From: Desulfobulbaceae bacterium
GTDB lineage: Bacteria > Desulfobacterota > Desulfobulbia > Desulfobulbales > Desulfobulbaceae
DNA length: 6,841 bases
NCBI GenBank assembly: GCA_026990725.1
Contig: JALXCX010000155.1
Coordinates: 1-6,841 of the forward strand
Direction: 5' to 3'
The notes below the pieces were generated by a model. That model made no database searches and was not told the DNA's origin. It worked only from the letters and a program-made list of their open reading frames with translations. The position numbers and the translations under genes are program-made. Position 1 is the stretch's first letter. Every line of letters begins with the position of its first letter. Positions 1-6,395 of the stretch are shown here, piece after piece.

Positions 1-2107
1 GGGTATCGCTCTTGTCATTGCTGTCAACGAGTTTGTCAACAAAGGCCTCGCTGTCCCTGTAATCAATGGCAACAAAGTCTCCCCTGCTGTTGCTGTAATT
101 CCCCTCAACGATGTGGCTGAGAAAACCTTCGCCATAAATGTCAATATCTGTTCGATAGATCAAACTGAGATCTTTAACCGGGTAGTAGGCCATTCTGATG
201 TTTACCGGGGTCAGCGGTTCATCACTTGAAGAGTTGCGCAGATCATACCCCTGCCTGATCTTTATGTAGCCATAATCACGGCTAAATTCTTTGTTGTGCC
301 GTATGCCGTTGAGGGTGAAAAAATTGTTCATGCCATAAATGATCAGGTTTCTGTCGCCGATTCTGTCAACGGCATCAAACTGTGGCAGTTCGTTTTGATC
401 GGTATCGTTGATATAGAAGTAGTCAACATAGGGGCGAAAGGTGTGGGTCAGGCTGGTTGCATCTCCTAAGTTGACAGCAAAATCACGCATCAGCGTTGTG
501 CCGATTTCAGTGTCAAAGTCAGCCAGGAAGCGGCTTTCGGTGTCACTGCCTTTCCATTCTTCCGGCCCGTCACTGTTGATGGAATAATATGTTTCACGAA
601 AACCAGCGCCCACGACAGTTTCAAGATAGTCTGTTAAAGGAACGGCCATGCTTAAACGGGGATGGATATCAAAACGGTGGGCACCTACGCCCCGGTCTCT
701 CCAGAAGTCGACATAATCAGTCTTCCATGAGAAATCTACGCCAGTGTCGTACACAGGCAGCAGGCCCCTGTATTTAACTTCGGGGAGTTTCCAGAGTGGG
801 GTGGGGCTTGTTTTTCGTACCCGGAGGTCATTGACACCAAGCAGGTCAACCTGAAGAGATGTTCCGTTGCCCCATGAGCGTAAAGTCCGCAGAGTATTTC
901 TACGTCGATCTTTTGTCCTTTCCTCAAACCCCCGTCCGAAAACATCGGAAAACCGTTCATCGGACAAATCAAAACCGGTAAGACCGGAGTTGAATTCTGT
1001 CAGATAGTCCCGGTCCGAGACGACATCAAGATCAAGGCGTGACGTCCATTCGCCAATATCCTGATCAACCTTGCCACGAAGCCAATATCTATTCTGATTT
1101 GTATGGGTGTAGTTGCCTTCACGGTAGTAGTCTGCGTTGGCAGGATCTTCTTTGTCACTTAAGTCATCGTTGAGGAAGTTGCCCATAAAGGTTCCCTTGG
1201 AGTCCTGGTCCAGGACGTAACGAAATTCAATGCCGCTCATGAATCCGCGATCTGAGAGATAGCGGGGATAGAGGGTGATATCGCTGTTTGGGGAAAGATT
1301 TATGAAAAAAGGAAATTCCGTTCCAAAACCATCACGGTCTGACAGGGAAACAGTGGGAAAGAGAAATCCTGTCTGCCGACTGCGTTTTGCTGGCAGAATC
1401 ATAATCGGGGAATAAAGAATAGGTATATTTTTAACCCGAAATGTTGCGTGTTTTAGAAAAGCATAACCGCCATCTGTTATGTCGGCTTCTGCCGCGCCAA
1501 AACTCCAGGGAGGCGCTTCGCCATTTTTTAACTTACAGGTGATCAGCCAGCCGTCCTCAAAATGGTAGGTGAGGTCGCCTGTTTTTTCGATGACTTTACC
1601 TTCAAAATGCATATCCTTATATTGGCGGATTATGGATGCGTTACTGAAGGTGCCGGTTTCACGGTTGAGATTGACAGTGGCCTCTTCTGCAGTGAGTAGA
1701 TCAGGACCAACCTTTATGTACACGTCTCCGCGGGCTTTCACTGTACCGAGATCCATGTCATAAACCATCCACTGTGCCTTGATGGTGGTGATGACCTGGC
1801 TGGTGGTGACGGTTTTGGTTTTTTCAGATGAAGGGGTTTCTTCGACAGGAGATTCTTCAAGCAAATCATTCCAGCCTGTGTGTTTGAGCTTTTTTTGTTT
1901 AGTGACCTTCTCAACTTTTTTAAGAACAACATTGCCCTCGGCAATAACACTGGGCGGATTCTCGTACCTGGTCAGCTTGTCCGCCGTGATTTTCCATTGC
2001 CTGGCCTTAATGGCCTCTGCATGGGTGTTACCGGTTGAGAAAAACCCGACGCAAAGAAAAAGTGCGACTGAAAAAAAGATTGGAGACATGGGGCTGTTGT
2101 TGTTCAC
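1..2107 (-). CDS. lptD: LPS-assembly outer-membrane protein LptD (OstA/Imp), C-terminus cut by window edge
   Basis: I translated the minus strand by hand and found one uninterrupted frame of 702 codons running off the left edge. LptD is the outer-membrane beta-barrel that, with the lipoprotein LptE, inserts lipopolysaccharide into the outer leaflet. Residues 1-30 form a signal peptide: a hydrophobic core, then a likely signal peptidase I site after Thr-His-Ala. Residues 37-190 are an OstA-type jellyroll with repeated beta-strand signatures (AEGNVVL, KARGDVYI). Residues 228-265 carry the family hallmark, with IPILYSP followed by RQTGFLFP (Arg244 to Pro251). The rest is rich in aromatic and charged residues typical of barrel strands. 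Only one mature cysteine is visible (Cys191), roughly where E. coli LptD has Cys173; partners may lie in the missing C-terminus. A charged insert of about 40 residues (65-104) interrupts the jellyroll. I chose GTG at 2107 because AGGAG lies 9 bases upstream. An in-frame ATG at 2089 has no well-spaced ribosome site. Family membership is very likely; the start is moderately sure. Confidence 0.93.
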   Translation of the reverse strand, partial: MNNNSPMSPIFFSVALFLCVGFFSTGNTHAEAIKARQWKITADKLTRYENPPSVIAEGNVVLKKVEKVTKQKKLKHTGWNDLLEESPVEETPSSEKTKTVTTSQVITTIKAQWMVYDMDLGTVKARGDVYIKVGPDLLTAEEATVNLNRETGTFSNASIIRQYKDMHFEGKVIEKTGDLTYHFEDGWLITCKLKNGEAPPWSFGAAEADITDGGYAFLKHATFRVKNIPILYSPIMILPAKRSRQTGFLFPTVSLSDRDGFGTEFPFFINLSPNSDITLYPRYLSDRGFMSGIEFRYVLDQDSKGTFMGNFLNDDLSDKEDPANADYYREGNYTHTNQNRYWLRGKVDQDIGEWTSRLDLDVVSDRDYLTEFNSGLTGFDLSDERFSDVFGRGFEERTKDRRRNTLRTLRSWGNGTSLQVDLLGVNDLRVRKTSPTPLWKLPEVKYRGLLPVYDTGVDFSWKTDYVDFWRDRGVGAHRFDIHPRLSMAVPLTDYLETVVGAGFRETYYSINSDGPEEWKGSDTESRFLADFDTEIGTTLMRDFAVNLGDATSLTHTFRPYVDYFYINDTDQNELPQFDAVDRIGDRNLIIYGMNNFFTLNGIRHNKEFSRDYGYIKIRQGYDLRNSSSDEPLTPVNIRMAYYPVKDLSLIYRTDIDIYGEGFLSHIVEGNYSNSRGDFVAIDYRDSEAFVDKLVDSNDKSDT

Positions 2108-2116
2108 CTCGACCAA

Positions 2117-2121
2117 CTCCT
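2117..2121 (-). promoter_or_regulatory. Ribosome binding site deciding the lptD start
   Basis: On the minus strand AGGAG lies 9 bases before the GTG at 2107. The competing ATG at 2089 has only a GAGG about 17 bases upstream, which is too far. A TAG stop at 2122-2120 closes the frame just upstream, so no much longer N-terminus is possible. Confidence 0.6.
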
Positions 2122-2181
2122 ATGATATACTGAAAAAAAGAAAGAAATAATTGTTAAAAAACTAGTTTATAATGACCACGA

Positions 2182-2210
2182 AATGTACGCTTACATGGGG
2201 ATTGTGTCAA
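2182..2210 (-). promoter_or_regulatory. Candidate sigma70 promoter for lptD
   Basis: On the minus strand a perfect TTGACA -35 box (2210-2205) is separated by exactly 17 bases from TACATT (2187-2182), a 4/6 match to the -10 consensus. It points at lptD, and the predicted transcription start is about 70 bases before the GTG. It lies in the divergent gap shared with the radical SAM gene. This is motif evidence only. Confidence 0.5.
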
Positions 2211-2231
2211 GGAAAAAGGCAGAGAATAGAC

Positions 2232-2283
2232 TTGCCTTGAGAAGTAAATTGTTTTATGTATCCAAGCGTAAATTATATATAAT
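2232..2283 (+). promoter_or_regulatory. Candidate rightward promoter(s) for the radical SAM gene
   Basis: TTGCCT (2232-2237) is followed after 17 bases by TATGTA (2255-2260). A perfect TATAAT lies at 2278-2283 but has no good -35 at standard spacing. Either could drive the radical SAM gene and perhaps the RNase gene behind it. The surrounding sequence is strongly AT-rich, so chance matches are likely. Confidence 0.35.
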
Positions 2284-2358
2284 ACGTAGGTTTTATTTTT
2301 TCAGGTCGGCTTTCCTTCAAATCAACTGCCAGCGACAGTGCGGTTTTAGCAGCTTTCT

Positions 2359-3333
2359 ATGAATCATATCTTTGGCCCGGTGAATTCCAGGCGACTCGGT
2401 AGGTCCCTTGGTGTGGACCTGTTTCAGGAAAAAATTTGCAATTTAAATTGTATATATTGTGAGGTCGGTGTGACGACCCGTTTGACCTGCGAACGGGCGG
2501 AATATGTTCCGACAGCAGATATTCTGCGTGAAATTGATGAGTATTGCCGTGATGCCGAGAAGGTTGCTGAGCTGGATTACGTTACAGTGACCGCCAGCGG
2601 CGAGCCGACACTTCATAGTGGCTTTGGAAAAATATTGTCTCATTTAAAAAATGTGACGGCAAAACCTGTTGCAGTGCTGACAAACGGAACAACGCTTTCT
2701 GATAAGCAGATCCGGCGGGAATTGAGCTTAGCTGATGTTGTTATCCCTTCACTTGATTCCGCGTTAACTGAGAGTTTTCGCAGGATTGACCGAGCGGCAA
2801 AATGCCTGGATCTTGAAAAAATAATTGAGGGTCTGGTAACCTTTTCCCATGAATATCAGGGCCAATTGTGGCTGGAGATTCTTTTTGCCCGCGGGATAAA
2901 CGACTCAGAAGAGGATGTTCAGGCTCTGCGACAGGTTACGGGCCGAATGCGGATTGATCGTATTCAGCTGAACACCGTGGCCCGCCCCCCGCTGGAGTCA
3001 TTTGCCCGGCCGCTGTCAAGTGAGCGGATGCGGAGAATTGCCGAGCAGTTTCGCCGGGATTGTCCAGATAGGCCTGTTGACTTGCTGGCCCTTGGCGCGC
3101 AACAGGAAGACCCCTGCGGGGAACAGAATAGCAGCTCTGCGGTGAATGCTGATAAAGAAGCATTGCTTGCAGAGATAGTTGAAATGCTTAAAAGACGGCC
3201 GTGTACAGCGGCAGATATTAACAGGACTTTTCATTTGGGAGGTCCGGATAGAGTTGAGCGGCTTCTTGCTCCGCTTGTTGAGACCGGAATATTGCAACAA
3301 CGATTCCATGGCAACAGGCTTTATTATCAATGA
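2359..3333 (+). CDS. Radical SAM protein with C-terminal winged-helix-like region, function unknown
   Basis: This 324-residue protein has the radical SAM cluster motif C-x3-C-x2-C at Cys27, Cys31 and Cys34, which would hold a [4Fe-4S] cluster and bind S-adenosylmethionine. The N-terminus before it (FGPVNSRRLGRSLGVD, residues 5-20) is typical of the COG0731-like radical SAM family, related at a distance to the wyosine-synthesis enzyme TYW1. Other core elements are GEPTL (81-85), TNG (109 region), PSLDSA (130-135) and NTVARPP (205-211). Residues about 262-324 look like a helix-turn-helix/winged-helix segment (AADINRTFHLGG, then VERLLAPLVETGIL), so the C-terminus may bind nucleic acid or a partner. 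The substrate is unknown. The start fits the family N-terminus, but there is no clear Shine-Dalgarno sequence before the ATG. The gene is divergent from lptD and lies 55 bases before the RNase gene, possibly in one transcript. Confidence 0.9.
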   Translation: MNHIFGPVNSRRLGRSLGVDLFQEKICNLNCIYCEVGVTTRLTCERAEYVPTADILREIDEYCRDAEKVAELDYVTVTASGEPTLHSGFGKILSHLKNVTAKPVAVLTNGTTLSDKQIRRELSLADVVIPSLDSALTESFRRIDRAAKCLDLEKIIEGLVTFSHEYQGQLWLEILFARGINDSEEDVQALRQVTGRMRIDRIQLNTVARPPLESFARPLSSERMRRIAEQFRRDCPDRPVDLLALGAQQEDPCGEQNSSSAVNADKEALLAEIVEMLKRRPCTAADINRTFHLGGPDRVERLLAPLVETGILQQRFHGNRLYYQ

Positions 3334-3376
3334 AACAGGGAGACAAGACGAGCTGCTTTGAAAGAATTATTTATTG

Positions 3377-3382
3377 TAAGGA
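3377..3382 (+). promoter_or_regulatory. Ribosome binding site for the RNase E/G gene
   Basis: TAAGGA sits 6 bases before the ATG at 3389. It supports the long form, including the lysine-rich extension, over a possible shorter form starting near the catalytic core, where no comparable site is seen. Confidence 0.6.
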
Positions 3383-3388
3383 AAATTC

Positions 3389-5446
3389 ATGACGGAAAAA
3401 GCTAAAAAACCGGCTGCAAAAAAACAGACGGGAAAAAAAGTACGCAAGGTGACAACTGGTGCCTGGTGGAAGAGCAGTAAAACGGTAAAGGCAGAAGAAA
3501 AAAAAGAATCATCTGCCCTGAAAAAAAGTAAAACCAACAAAAAAGGGACCCCGGCCAAAGTTCAACCCGGCAAGAAATCAGTAACTGAAAATAAAAAGAA
3601 AACCAGCAAGGCGGTTCCTGCACAAGTCGCTCAGAAAAAGGCAACACCGGAGAAGCCTGCTGTGCCGCAACAATCGGATGAGACCGACACGAAAACGGAA
3701 AAAGCTCAACAAAAACCAGTAGCGAAAAAGTCTGAGAAACAGAGAAATTCCGACAAGAAAAAACAATCCTCTGCAAAAAAAGAGGACAGAAAAAGCGTTC
3801 CGGCCAGTCCGCAGGAGAGTGCTGAAAAGCAGAATAAGCCTCATGGTGGGACGGCAAGAAAGGCCGGTAAGACTGCGGCCGTCAAGGTGGTCACCAAGTT
3901 GTTGATCAATGCGGAAGAACCTGAAGAGTGCCGAATTGCCCAGGTAGAAAACGGGCGCCTTGAATCCTATCACGTCAACACCGTTGTTCGGGCAAGAACC
4001 AAAAATAATATTTATAAAGGACGTATTGTCTCTGTTGAGGCCAGTCTACAGGCGGCATTTGTTGATATAGGCACCGGTCGAAACGGATTCCTGCCGTTTA
4101 GTGATATTCATCCGGAGTACTATAAAGAGGATGTGAGCGAACAGAGCCGAAAGCTTATCAGCCAGCAGCAGTGGCGAAAACTCAAGATTGAAGATGTTGT
4201 CAAGCGGGGGCAGGAGGTACTTGTCCAGGTGGTCAAAGAGGTGACGGGAAATAAAGGGGCCAACATGACCACCTATCTTTCCCTGCCGGGGCGGTGTCTT
4301 GTCCTGATGCCAGGTAGTGACAGCGCAGGGGTCTCTCGCAAGATCTCTGGTGAAGAACGGCGGAGCCGGCTGCGGGAGATAATGAGTAAATTTAAAATTC
4401 CCGAAGGCATTGGATATATTGTTCGGACTGCCAGTGCTGAGATAACCAAGACAGCTCTGCAACAGGATCTACGGTTTTTGCTCGGGCTTTGGAAAGAGGT
4501 CAAAAAAAGGGGGCAAACCGTTCAGGCACCGGCCCTTATCTATCAGGAACAGGATACAGTGGTCCGTTTTCTTCGGGATCATTTTGTAACGGATATTTCT
4601 GAGATAATTGTTGATACCCGGGAGTCCTGCGAGCAGGTCAAGTCATTTGTGGAGCTGCTGCCTGCCAGGCAACGAAAGGTTCAGGTCAAGCTGCATCGCG
4701 GGGTTAAACCAATTTTCAATCAGAATAATATTGAAGAACAGATTGAGTCAATTTATCAACCCCAGGTGCAGTTACCTTCGGGAGGCTCCATTGTCATTGA
4801 TCCAACCGAAGCTCTTGTGGCCATAGATGTCAACTCGGGTCGTACTTCCCAGAAAGGTGATTTTGAAAAATCTATTTTTCTGGCCAATATGGAAGCGGCC
4901 GATGAACTGGCCAGACAGCTTCGGTTACGTGATTTAGGTGGTCTGATTGTTGTCGATTTTATCGATATGCGGCATAAGAAGCATATCAGAGATGTTGAAA
5001 GGCAGGTTAAGTCGGCCATGAAGCGCGACAAGGCCAAGGTGGATATCAGTCGTATCTCACGGTTTGGGCTCATGCAGATCTCCCGTCAGAAGATGGGTGC
5101 GCCCATCGAGAAAGGTAGTTATCGGCAGTGTGAGCATTGCCTGGGGCGCGGTGTGGTGCGTTCTGTGGAAACACTTGCCCTGTACTATCTGCGGCGTATT
5201 CAGACCGGAATCAGCCGAAAAAAAATCCAGAGGGTAGAGGCCAGGCTTCCCCTGGATGTGGGGCAGTATCTGTTGAACAAAAAACGAACCGAACTGGCTG
5301 AGCTTGAGAATAAACACCATGCTGCCATAGACATCATCCCGCGTCCGGATATGAAACCCCACGAAAACGTCATTGATTATTTGACATTACCTGGGGCAAA
5401 CGGCAAAGATTGGCACCAGGCTGCCACGCAACAAAAGGATGCATAA
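3389..5446 (+). CDS. rne: Rne/Rng family endoribonuclease with a long lysine-rich N-terminal extension
   Basis: This 685-residue protein has an RNase E/G catalytic core beginning near residue 168. RNase E/G cuts single-stranded, AU-rich RNA and acts in mRNA decay and in rRNA and tRNA maturation. The S1 domain spans about 194-290 (GRIVSVEASLQAAFVDIG, then GFLPFSDI). Arg346-Thr347 match the 5'-monophosphate sensor pair Arg169-Thr170 of E. coli RNase E. Asp480 and Asp523 match the metal-binding Asp303 and Asp346, and Asn482 matches Asn305. Cys581 and Cys584 (CEHC) match the zinc-link Cys404 and Cys407. All these spacings equal those of the E. coli enzyme, so the enzyme should be active. The core ends about where the E. 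coli catalytic half ends, so the C-terminal degradosome scaffold is absent. Instead residues 1-165 form a disordered Lys/Ala/Ser/Gln-rich tail with one aromatic spot (GAWWKSS, 24-30). The symbol is tentative; RNase G is the alternative name. Confidence 0.95.
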   Translation: MTEKAKKPAAKKQTGKKVRKVTTGAWWKSSKTVKAEEKKESSALKKSKTNKKGTPAKVQPGKKSVTENKKKTSKAVPAQVAQKKATPEKPAVPQQSDETDTKTEKAQQKPVAKKSEKQRNSDKKKQSSAKKEDRKSVPASPQESAEKQNKPHGGTARKAGKTAAVKVVTKLLINAEEPEECRIAQVENGRLESYHVNTVVRARTKNNIYKGRIVSVEASLQAAFVDIGTGRNGFLPFSDIHPEYYKEDVSEQSRKLISQQQWRKLKIEDVVKRGQEVLVQVVKEVTGNKGANMTTYLSLPGRCLVLMPGSDSAGVSRKISGEERRSRLREIMSKFKIPEGIGYIVRTASAEITKTALQQDLRFLLGLWKEVKKRGQTVQAPALIYQEQDTVVRFLRDHFVTDISEIIVDTRESCEQVKSFVELLPARQRKVQVKLHRGVKPIFNQNNIEEQIESIYQPQVQLPSGGSIVIDPTEALVAIDVNSGRTSQKGDFEKSIFLANMEAADELARQLRLRDLGGLIVVDFIDMRHKKHIRDVERQVKSAMKRDKAKVDISRISRFGLMQISRQKMGAPIEKGSYRQCEHCLGRGVVRSVETLALYYLRRIQTGISRKKIQRVEARLPLDVGQYLLNKKRTELAELENKHHAAIDIIPRPDMKPHENVIDYLTLPGANGKDWHQAATQQKDA

Positions 5447-5452
5447 AATTAC

Positions 5453-5481
5453 TTGTACAAAGAAGCGGGTTAGGTTATATT
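5453..5481 (+). promoter_or_regulatory. Candidate promoter for tRNA-Arg
   Basis: TTGTAC (5453-5458) and TATATT (5476-5481; 5/6 match to the -10 consensus) are 17 bases apart. The mature tRNA begins 14 bases after the -10 box. A GC-rich stretch (CGCAACGC) follows the -10, as in many stringently controlled stable-RNA promoters. It begins 7 bases after the RNase stop codon. Confidence 0.5.
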
Positions 5482-5494
5482 CGCAACGCTTAAT

Positions 5495-5571
5495 GCGCCT
5501 GTAGCTCATCTGGATAGAGTATCGGACTACGAATTCGAGGGTAGCAGGTTCGAATCCTGCCAGGCGCACCA
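5495..5571 (+). tRNA. tRNA-Arg (anticodon ACG), CCA encoded
   Basis: A complete cloverleaf can be folded. The acceptor stem is GCGCCTG (5495-5501) with CAGGCGC (5561-5567). The D stem is GCTC (5504-5507) with GAGT (5517-5520). The anticodon stem is TCGGA with TTCGA around the loop CTACGAA, giving anticodon ACG at 5529-5531. The T arm is GCAGG-TTCGAAT-CCTGC (5544-5560). Discriminator A and an encoded CCA end at 5571. ACG reads CGU, and after A34 is deaminated to inosine by TadA also CGC and CGA. It follows the RNase gene by 48 bases, and a strong terminator starts 6 bases after it. Confidence 0.97.
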
Positions 5572-5577
5572 AATTCT

Positions 5578-5623
5578 ACAGCCCCTTGGTCACATGCTGA
5601 CCAAGGGGCTGTTTTTGTTTTTT
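5578..5623 (+). terminator. Strong intrinsic terminator after tRNA-Arg
   Basis: A perfect 15-bp stem (5578-5592 with 5598-5612) encloses the 5-base loop CATGC. It is followed by a T-rich tract, five T's then G then six T's, to 5623. It ends the tRNA transcript and probably also RNase-gene transcripts, since no terminator is visible between the two. Confidence 0.93.
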
Positions 5624-5735
5624 GCCAAATATCGTCAAGTCATCAACGACGTTGGGGGGCAGGGATAAAGATGGTTTTTGAAAAATATCCTTTGTTTTGT
5701 TTCTCCTTCTCTTTTGTTTATCTTGTTTGACTGTA

Positions 5736-5749
5736 AAGATTGTAATCTT
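5736..5749. repeat. Palindrome AAGATT-GT-AATCTT, possible operator
   Basis: A perfect 6-base inverted repeat with a 2-base centre lies about 105 bases before the PilZ start, within the spacer of a weak promoter-like pair (TTGACT at 5727, TATTGC at 5749). It has the shape of a dimeric regulator site. In AT-rich DNA this could arise by chance. Confidence 0.3.
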
Positions 5750-5841
5750 ATTGCATCGTTCAACTTTGTTCAAATAACTTGATTTTAATATGCAGATAGG
5801 AAATAAATAATGTATATTTATTTTTTGTTTTTTCTTCAGAT

Positions 5842-5845
5842 GGAG
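5842..5845 (+). promoter_or_regulatory. Ribosome binding site supporting a TTG start for the PilZ gene
   Basis: GGAG lies 8 bases before TTG at 5854. The TTG start keeps the RxxxR motif of the PilZ domain, which later ATG codons (residues 25, 30 and 32) would remove. No other start codon lies between the site and this TTG. Confidence 0.6.
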
Positions 5846-5853
5846 ATGTAATT

Positions 5854-6153
5854 TTGTTTTATCGTAATCGCCGTACAAGTCCTCGTTTTGTTTTAGGATA
5901 TCATATCCTTATTCAAAAAGGTATTATGATATCTGAGGAAATGCACATGGCAAGAATTCTTGATGCCAGCTCATCAGGAATGCGTTTGTTTTTAGCAGGA
6001 GTCCCGCCTTTACCTGTCGGGGGAGAGCTAAATCTTCAATGTATATCGGCCAGAGCCAGAAAGGATGGTAACGATTGGCAGCCTGTTCAAATTTCATGTC
6101 GAGTTGTCTGGCGTGACATAAAAAATTATAGTTACGGTATGCTCTTTTTATAA
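5854..6153 (+). CDS. Stand-alone PilZ-domain protein (predicted c-di-GMP receptor)
   Basis: This 99-residue protein is essentially a single PilZ domain. The two ligand-binding motifs are intact: RxxxR at Arg7-Arg11 (RTSPR) and DxSxxG at Asp37-Ser39-Gly42 (DASSSG). The end (SYGMLFL) resembles the last strand of the PilZ barrel. There is no signal peptide, membrane segment or second domain, so it should be a soluble cytoplasmic adaptor that responds to cyclic di-GMP. The target (motility, adhesion, polysaccharide export) cannot be told from this context. It starts with TTG, which suggests modest expression. It lies alone between the tRNA terminator and a small repeat element, with no clear operon partner. 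PilZ identity is firm; function is inferred from the family. Confidence 0.88.
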   Translation: MFYRNRRTSPRFVLGYHILIQKGIMISEEMHMARILDASSSGMRLFLAGVPPLPVGGELNLQCISARARKDGNDWQPVQISCRVVWRDIKNYSYGMLFL

Positions 6154-6265
6154 TTTTCTATGTCTTTTCAAAGGGCTGTTCGGTTTTTTCTACTGAAGTA
6201 ACTATTGTCTTGCTCTTTTGTTGTGTTCCTGTTTGCTTCCAGAGAGATTGTTTATTTTGGTCCTT

Positions 6266-6271
6266 AAGTTA
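6266..6271 (+). repeat. Left copy of AAGTTA target-site duplication
   Basis: AAGTTA abuts the first base of the left terminal inverted repeat. The identical hexamer abuts the last base of the right repeat at 6413-6418. Confidence 0.55.
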
Positions 6272-6288
6272 GTGCCTGTCCAGAAACG
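6272..6288 (+). repeat. Left terminal inverted repeat
   Basis: GTGCCTGTCCAGAAACG matches the reverse complement of 6396-6412 at 14 of 17 positions. The differences are at repeat positions 4, 12 and 16, two of them C/T transitions. Confidence 0.7.
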
Positions 6289-6395
6289 CTCTTTCCGTCC
6301 GATCTCTGCGTCATGCTCAAAAAATAATGCTCGGACTATCATGTATATGCCTGCGCTTATTTTTTTCGCAATCCTTGACCTCGAACGAAAATCCA

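Larger units (their letters stand above)
5624..5853. other. AT-rich intergenic spacer, no gene recognised
   Basis: These 230 bases between the tRNA terminator and the PilZ gene are much more AT-rich than the genes to the left. I find no credible coding frame or RNA fold. A perfect 6-2-6 palindrome (AAGATT-GT-AATCTT, 5736-5749) is present. It lies downstream of a TTGACT (5727-5732) that could be a weak -35 box, with TATTGC (5749-5754) as a poor -10 box 16 bases away. Confidence 0.5.

Noticed and set aside
2087..2089. ATG start for lptD
   Set aside because: It is in frame and gives a plausible signal peptide, but lacks a well-placed ribosome site. GTG at 2107 has AGGAG at 9 bases. It remains the alternative.
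1779..2150. 123-codon plus-strand frame with hydrophobic stretches
   Set aside because: It is antisense to the lptD signal peptide and jellyroll region, whose frame is well supported.
2267..2286. Loose symmetry CGTA...TACG around the AT-rich stretch in the divergent gap
   Set aside because: Only four bases match on each side of low-complexity AT sequence, so it is not enough to call an operator.
3402..3973. Two overlapping minus-strand frames rich in Phe, Leu and Ser
   Set aside because: They are the antisense of the lysine-rich RNase extension; AAA/AAG codons read backwards give Phe/Leu-rich false membrane proteins.
5387..5572. 61-codon minus-strand open frame reading GFEPATLEFVVRYSIQMSYRR
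   Set aside because: This is the familiar false protein obtained by translating the antisense of a tRNA gene; it covers tRNA-Arg exactly.
5540..5860. Possible integrase attachment site at the tRNA 3' end with an island to the right
   Set aside because: The tRNA is a typical integration target and the DNA to its right is AT-rich. However, no second copy of the tRNA 3' end and no integrase gene are present in the window.
6122..6157. 9-bp AT-only inverted repeat (AAAATTATA / TATAATTTT) around the PilZ stop
   Set aside because: The stem has no G-C pairs and an 18-base loop, and no separate T tract follows, so it is not a credible intrinsic terminator.
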